Shown: positions 63,019 through 64,000 of the stretch, piece by piece
Layout: each line of letters starts with the position of its first letter
Numbering within the stretch: the stretch's first letter is position 1
Assembly (NCBI GenBank): GCA_013112685.1
Contig: JABFGC010000002.1
Coordinates: forward strand, 1,436,902-1,500,901
Direction of reading: 5' to 3'
Source: Chloroflexota bacterium
GTDB taxonomy: Bacteria > Chloroflexota > Anaerolineae > Anaerolineales > Villigracilaceae
Length of the DNA stretch: 64,000 bases
Position numbers and translations under genes: made by a program
The notes under the pieces: generated by a model
Database searches by the model: none
Told to the model about the DNA's origin: nothing
The model's input: only the letters and a program-made list of their open reading frames with translations

Positions 63019-63716
63019 CGCGCGATCATTCCACCGATTCCATAAAACCACAGGATGTACGAGAACAGCATGATATGCGCCGCCGCCCACCAGGGAATGC
63101 GTTGAACGCGCTGGATGGCAATCGTCCCAAGAATGATTGTCCACAAGCCTGCGCCAAAGATATAGATGCCGAACATATACGCCCAGACTATTGTTGACCA
63201 TAGCGCGCCAAACTCGCCGTTCATCGCGGCGGCGAAGGCATAGGGATGATTTGCAACCAGGTTCGCGGGGACGCCAGCCAGTAACATGTCATTCACAAGC
63301 ACTGAGTACAACGCGGCGGGCGCCTGGGCAAACCCAAGTGTGTTAATCATCTGCTCGAACGTCCCCCGTCCGCCCCAGAGTTTGCTGAGTACCTGCGCTA
63401 ATCCTGGCACGATGACGGGTCCCAACAAAACCAAAAGGGGAATCATCACGTAAAAGAAAATCGGCAGGTAATCTTCCAACCCGACGGGCATGCGACCAAA
63501 GAATCCCACGAAGGTTGGATCGGTCAATTCGCGGCGCGTGCCGAGCCAGTCGTAGCCGAAGACGGAATAAATCAGAAGGTTCAGGTACTGAAGCAAGTAA
63601 ACCAATATGGGCAATAACACCGCGTAGCGAATGGAAGTCAGTTGAGCCAGTTCATCGAAGGTCGTTTTTGGGCGAACGATGACTCCCCAAATGTAGCCAA
63701 AGAATTTGCGTATCAT
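63015..63716 (-). CDS. Yip1-family membrane protein
   Basis: 233 residues starting MIRKFFGYIWGVIVRPKTTF, the usual Yip1 opening (GVIxxPxxTF). Five to six spans follow, including AVLLPILVYLLQYLNLLIYS, VMIPLLVLLGPVIVPGLAQV and PWWAAAHIMLFSYILWF. It lies between ATPase and permease genes with translational coupling to the latter. Function in bacteria unknown. Confidence 0.82.
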   Translation of the reverse strand: MIRKFFGYIWGVIVRPKTTFDELAQLTSIRYAVLLPILVYLLQYLNLLIYSVFGYDWLGTRRELTDPTFVGFFGRMPVGLEDYLPIFFYVMIPLLVLLGPVIVPGLAQVLSKLWGGRGTFEQMINTLGFAQAPAALYSVLVNDMLLAGVPANLVANHPYAFAAAMNGEFGALWSTIVWAYMFGIYIFGAGLWTIILGTIAIQRVQRIPWWAAAHIMLFSYILWFYGIGGMIAR

Positions 63717-63730
63717 GTTGACCTCATATC

Positions 63731-63757
63731 GTAGGACAAATTGGCAATTTGTCCTAC
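63731..63757. repeat. GTAG/CTAC palindrome overlapping a stop codon
   Basis: GTAGGACAAATTG, single-base loop, CAATTTGTCCTAC (13-bp arms). The TAG stop of the ABC ATPase (63754-63756, minus strand) lies in its outer end. Confidence 0.8.
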
Positions 63758-64000
63758 TGTATTCTTGACGACTGCGCAAAATACAAATACGCGTCTTCGA
63801 GATTTGCCGCGACGGATTGCGCGTCACTGTTCGGCTTTTGCTCGGATACCACGCGCACATGGACTCCGTCTGAACGCCGCGCGGTGTTGCTGATGAGATG
63901 TCCCTGCTTGAGTTTGCTGAACTCTTCGCTCGAGACAACCCACGTCCACACCTTGCCTTCGACGGCTCCCAGAATCGCTTCGGGCGCGGCGTGCGTGACG
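63754..64000 (-). CDS. ABC transporter ATPase, C-terminal part only
   Basis: The last 81 residues of an ABC ATPase, cut by the right edge: EAILGAVEGKVWTWVVSSEE and VVSEQKPNSDAQSVAANLED-AYLYF. The ending A-LEDAYLYF is typical of ATPases paired with ABC-2 permeases (DUF4162-like tail). Walker motifs lie outside the window. It belongs with the Yip1-like and permease genes downstream. Confidence 0.8.
   Translation of the reverse strand, partial: VTHAAPEAILGAVEGKVWTWVVSSEEFSKLKQGHLISNTARRSDGVHVRVVSEQKPNSDAQSVAANLEDAYLYFAQSSRIQ

Overview
The window reads as a chromosomal piece of a high-GC bacterium. Gene content and protein sequences fit Chloroflexota, most likely class Anaerolineae; this is inferred from recognisable families, since there is no rRNA here to prove it. 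Genes are tightly packed. Core functions are rpmH-rnpA-yidD-yidC-jag, smpB, nusB, tatB-tatC, trmI, rplY, fabG and a fused pabB-pabC. Around them lie many lipoproteins, membrane proteins and alkaline-phosphatase-superfamily proteins.

Layout. 1-4.5 kb (minus): partial PfkB kinase, then jag, yidC, a PQQ-propeller lipoprotein, yidD, rnpA and rpmH. 4.8-11.3 kb (minus): lipoproteins, an M32 carboxypeptidase and a MacAB-like efflux set. 11.6-19 kb (plus): GltD-like oxidoreductase, HExxH protein, thioredoxin-cyclophilin lipoprotein, PrsW, TrmI, TPR protein, Nudix. 19-21.2 kb (minus): rplY, a beta-helix-like protein, PaiB. 21.2-31.7 kb (plus): membrane sulfatase-like protein, small membrane proteins, spermidine-synthase-like protein, fabG, Asp23, nusB, tatB, tatC and a large lipoprotein. 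31.7-33.8 kb: consensus promoter, tryptophan T-box riboswitch, a 52-residue ORF and TrpB2. 34-36.8 kb: MFS permease, smpB and an unknown gene.

The most unusual piece is 37.0-38.6 kb. A perfect TTGACA-N16-TATAAT promoter precedes two AT-richer genes, each followed by a ~130-nt attC-like site. The first bases of each cassette are exactly complementary to the left end of its own attC, the hallmark of integron gene cassettes. No integrase is in the window. Next come VanZ, pabBC, a phosphatase/sulfatase/sulfotransferase group (41-46 kb), a scar joining three broken genes (46.2-46.65 kb), and a minus-strand operon (46.7-54.5 kb) of TetR, serine hydrolase, D-cysteine desulfhydrase-like, FucO-like, threonine synthase-like, class V aminotransferase and DapA-like genes. 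That operon looks like an uncharacterised amino-acid or peptide degradation route. The right end carries small membrane proteins, an amidohydrolase, a NapH-like ferredoxin, a NarL-type two-component pair and an ABC transporter cut by the window edge.

Two properties affect the whole window. First, many genes, including tatC, trmI and the Asp23 gene, are broken by single-base indels, mostly at short G/C runs; sequencing error is more likely than decay. Second, short palindromic repeats of several families fill intergenic gaps, and some lie inside coding regions or supply stop codons. Several genes have a TATAAT-like box only 6-8 nt before the start codon and no ribosome-binding site, pointing to leaderless transcripts.
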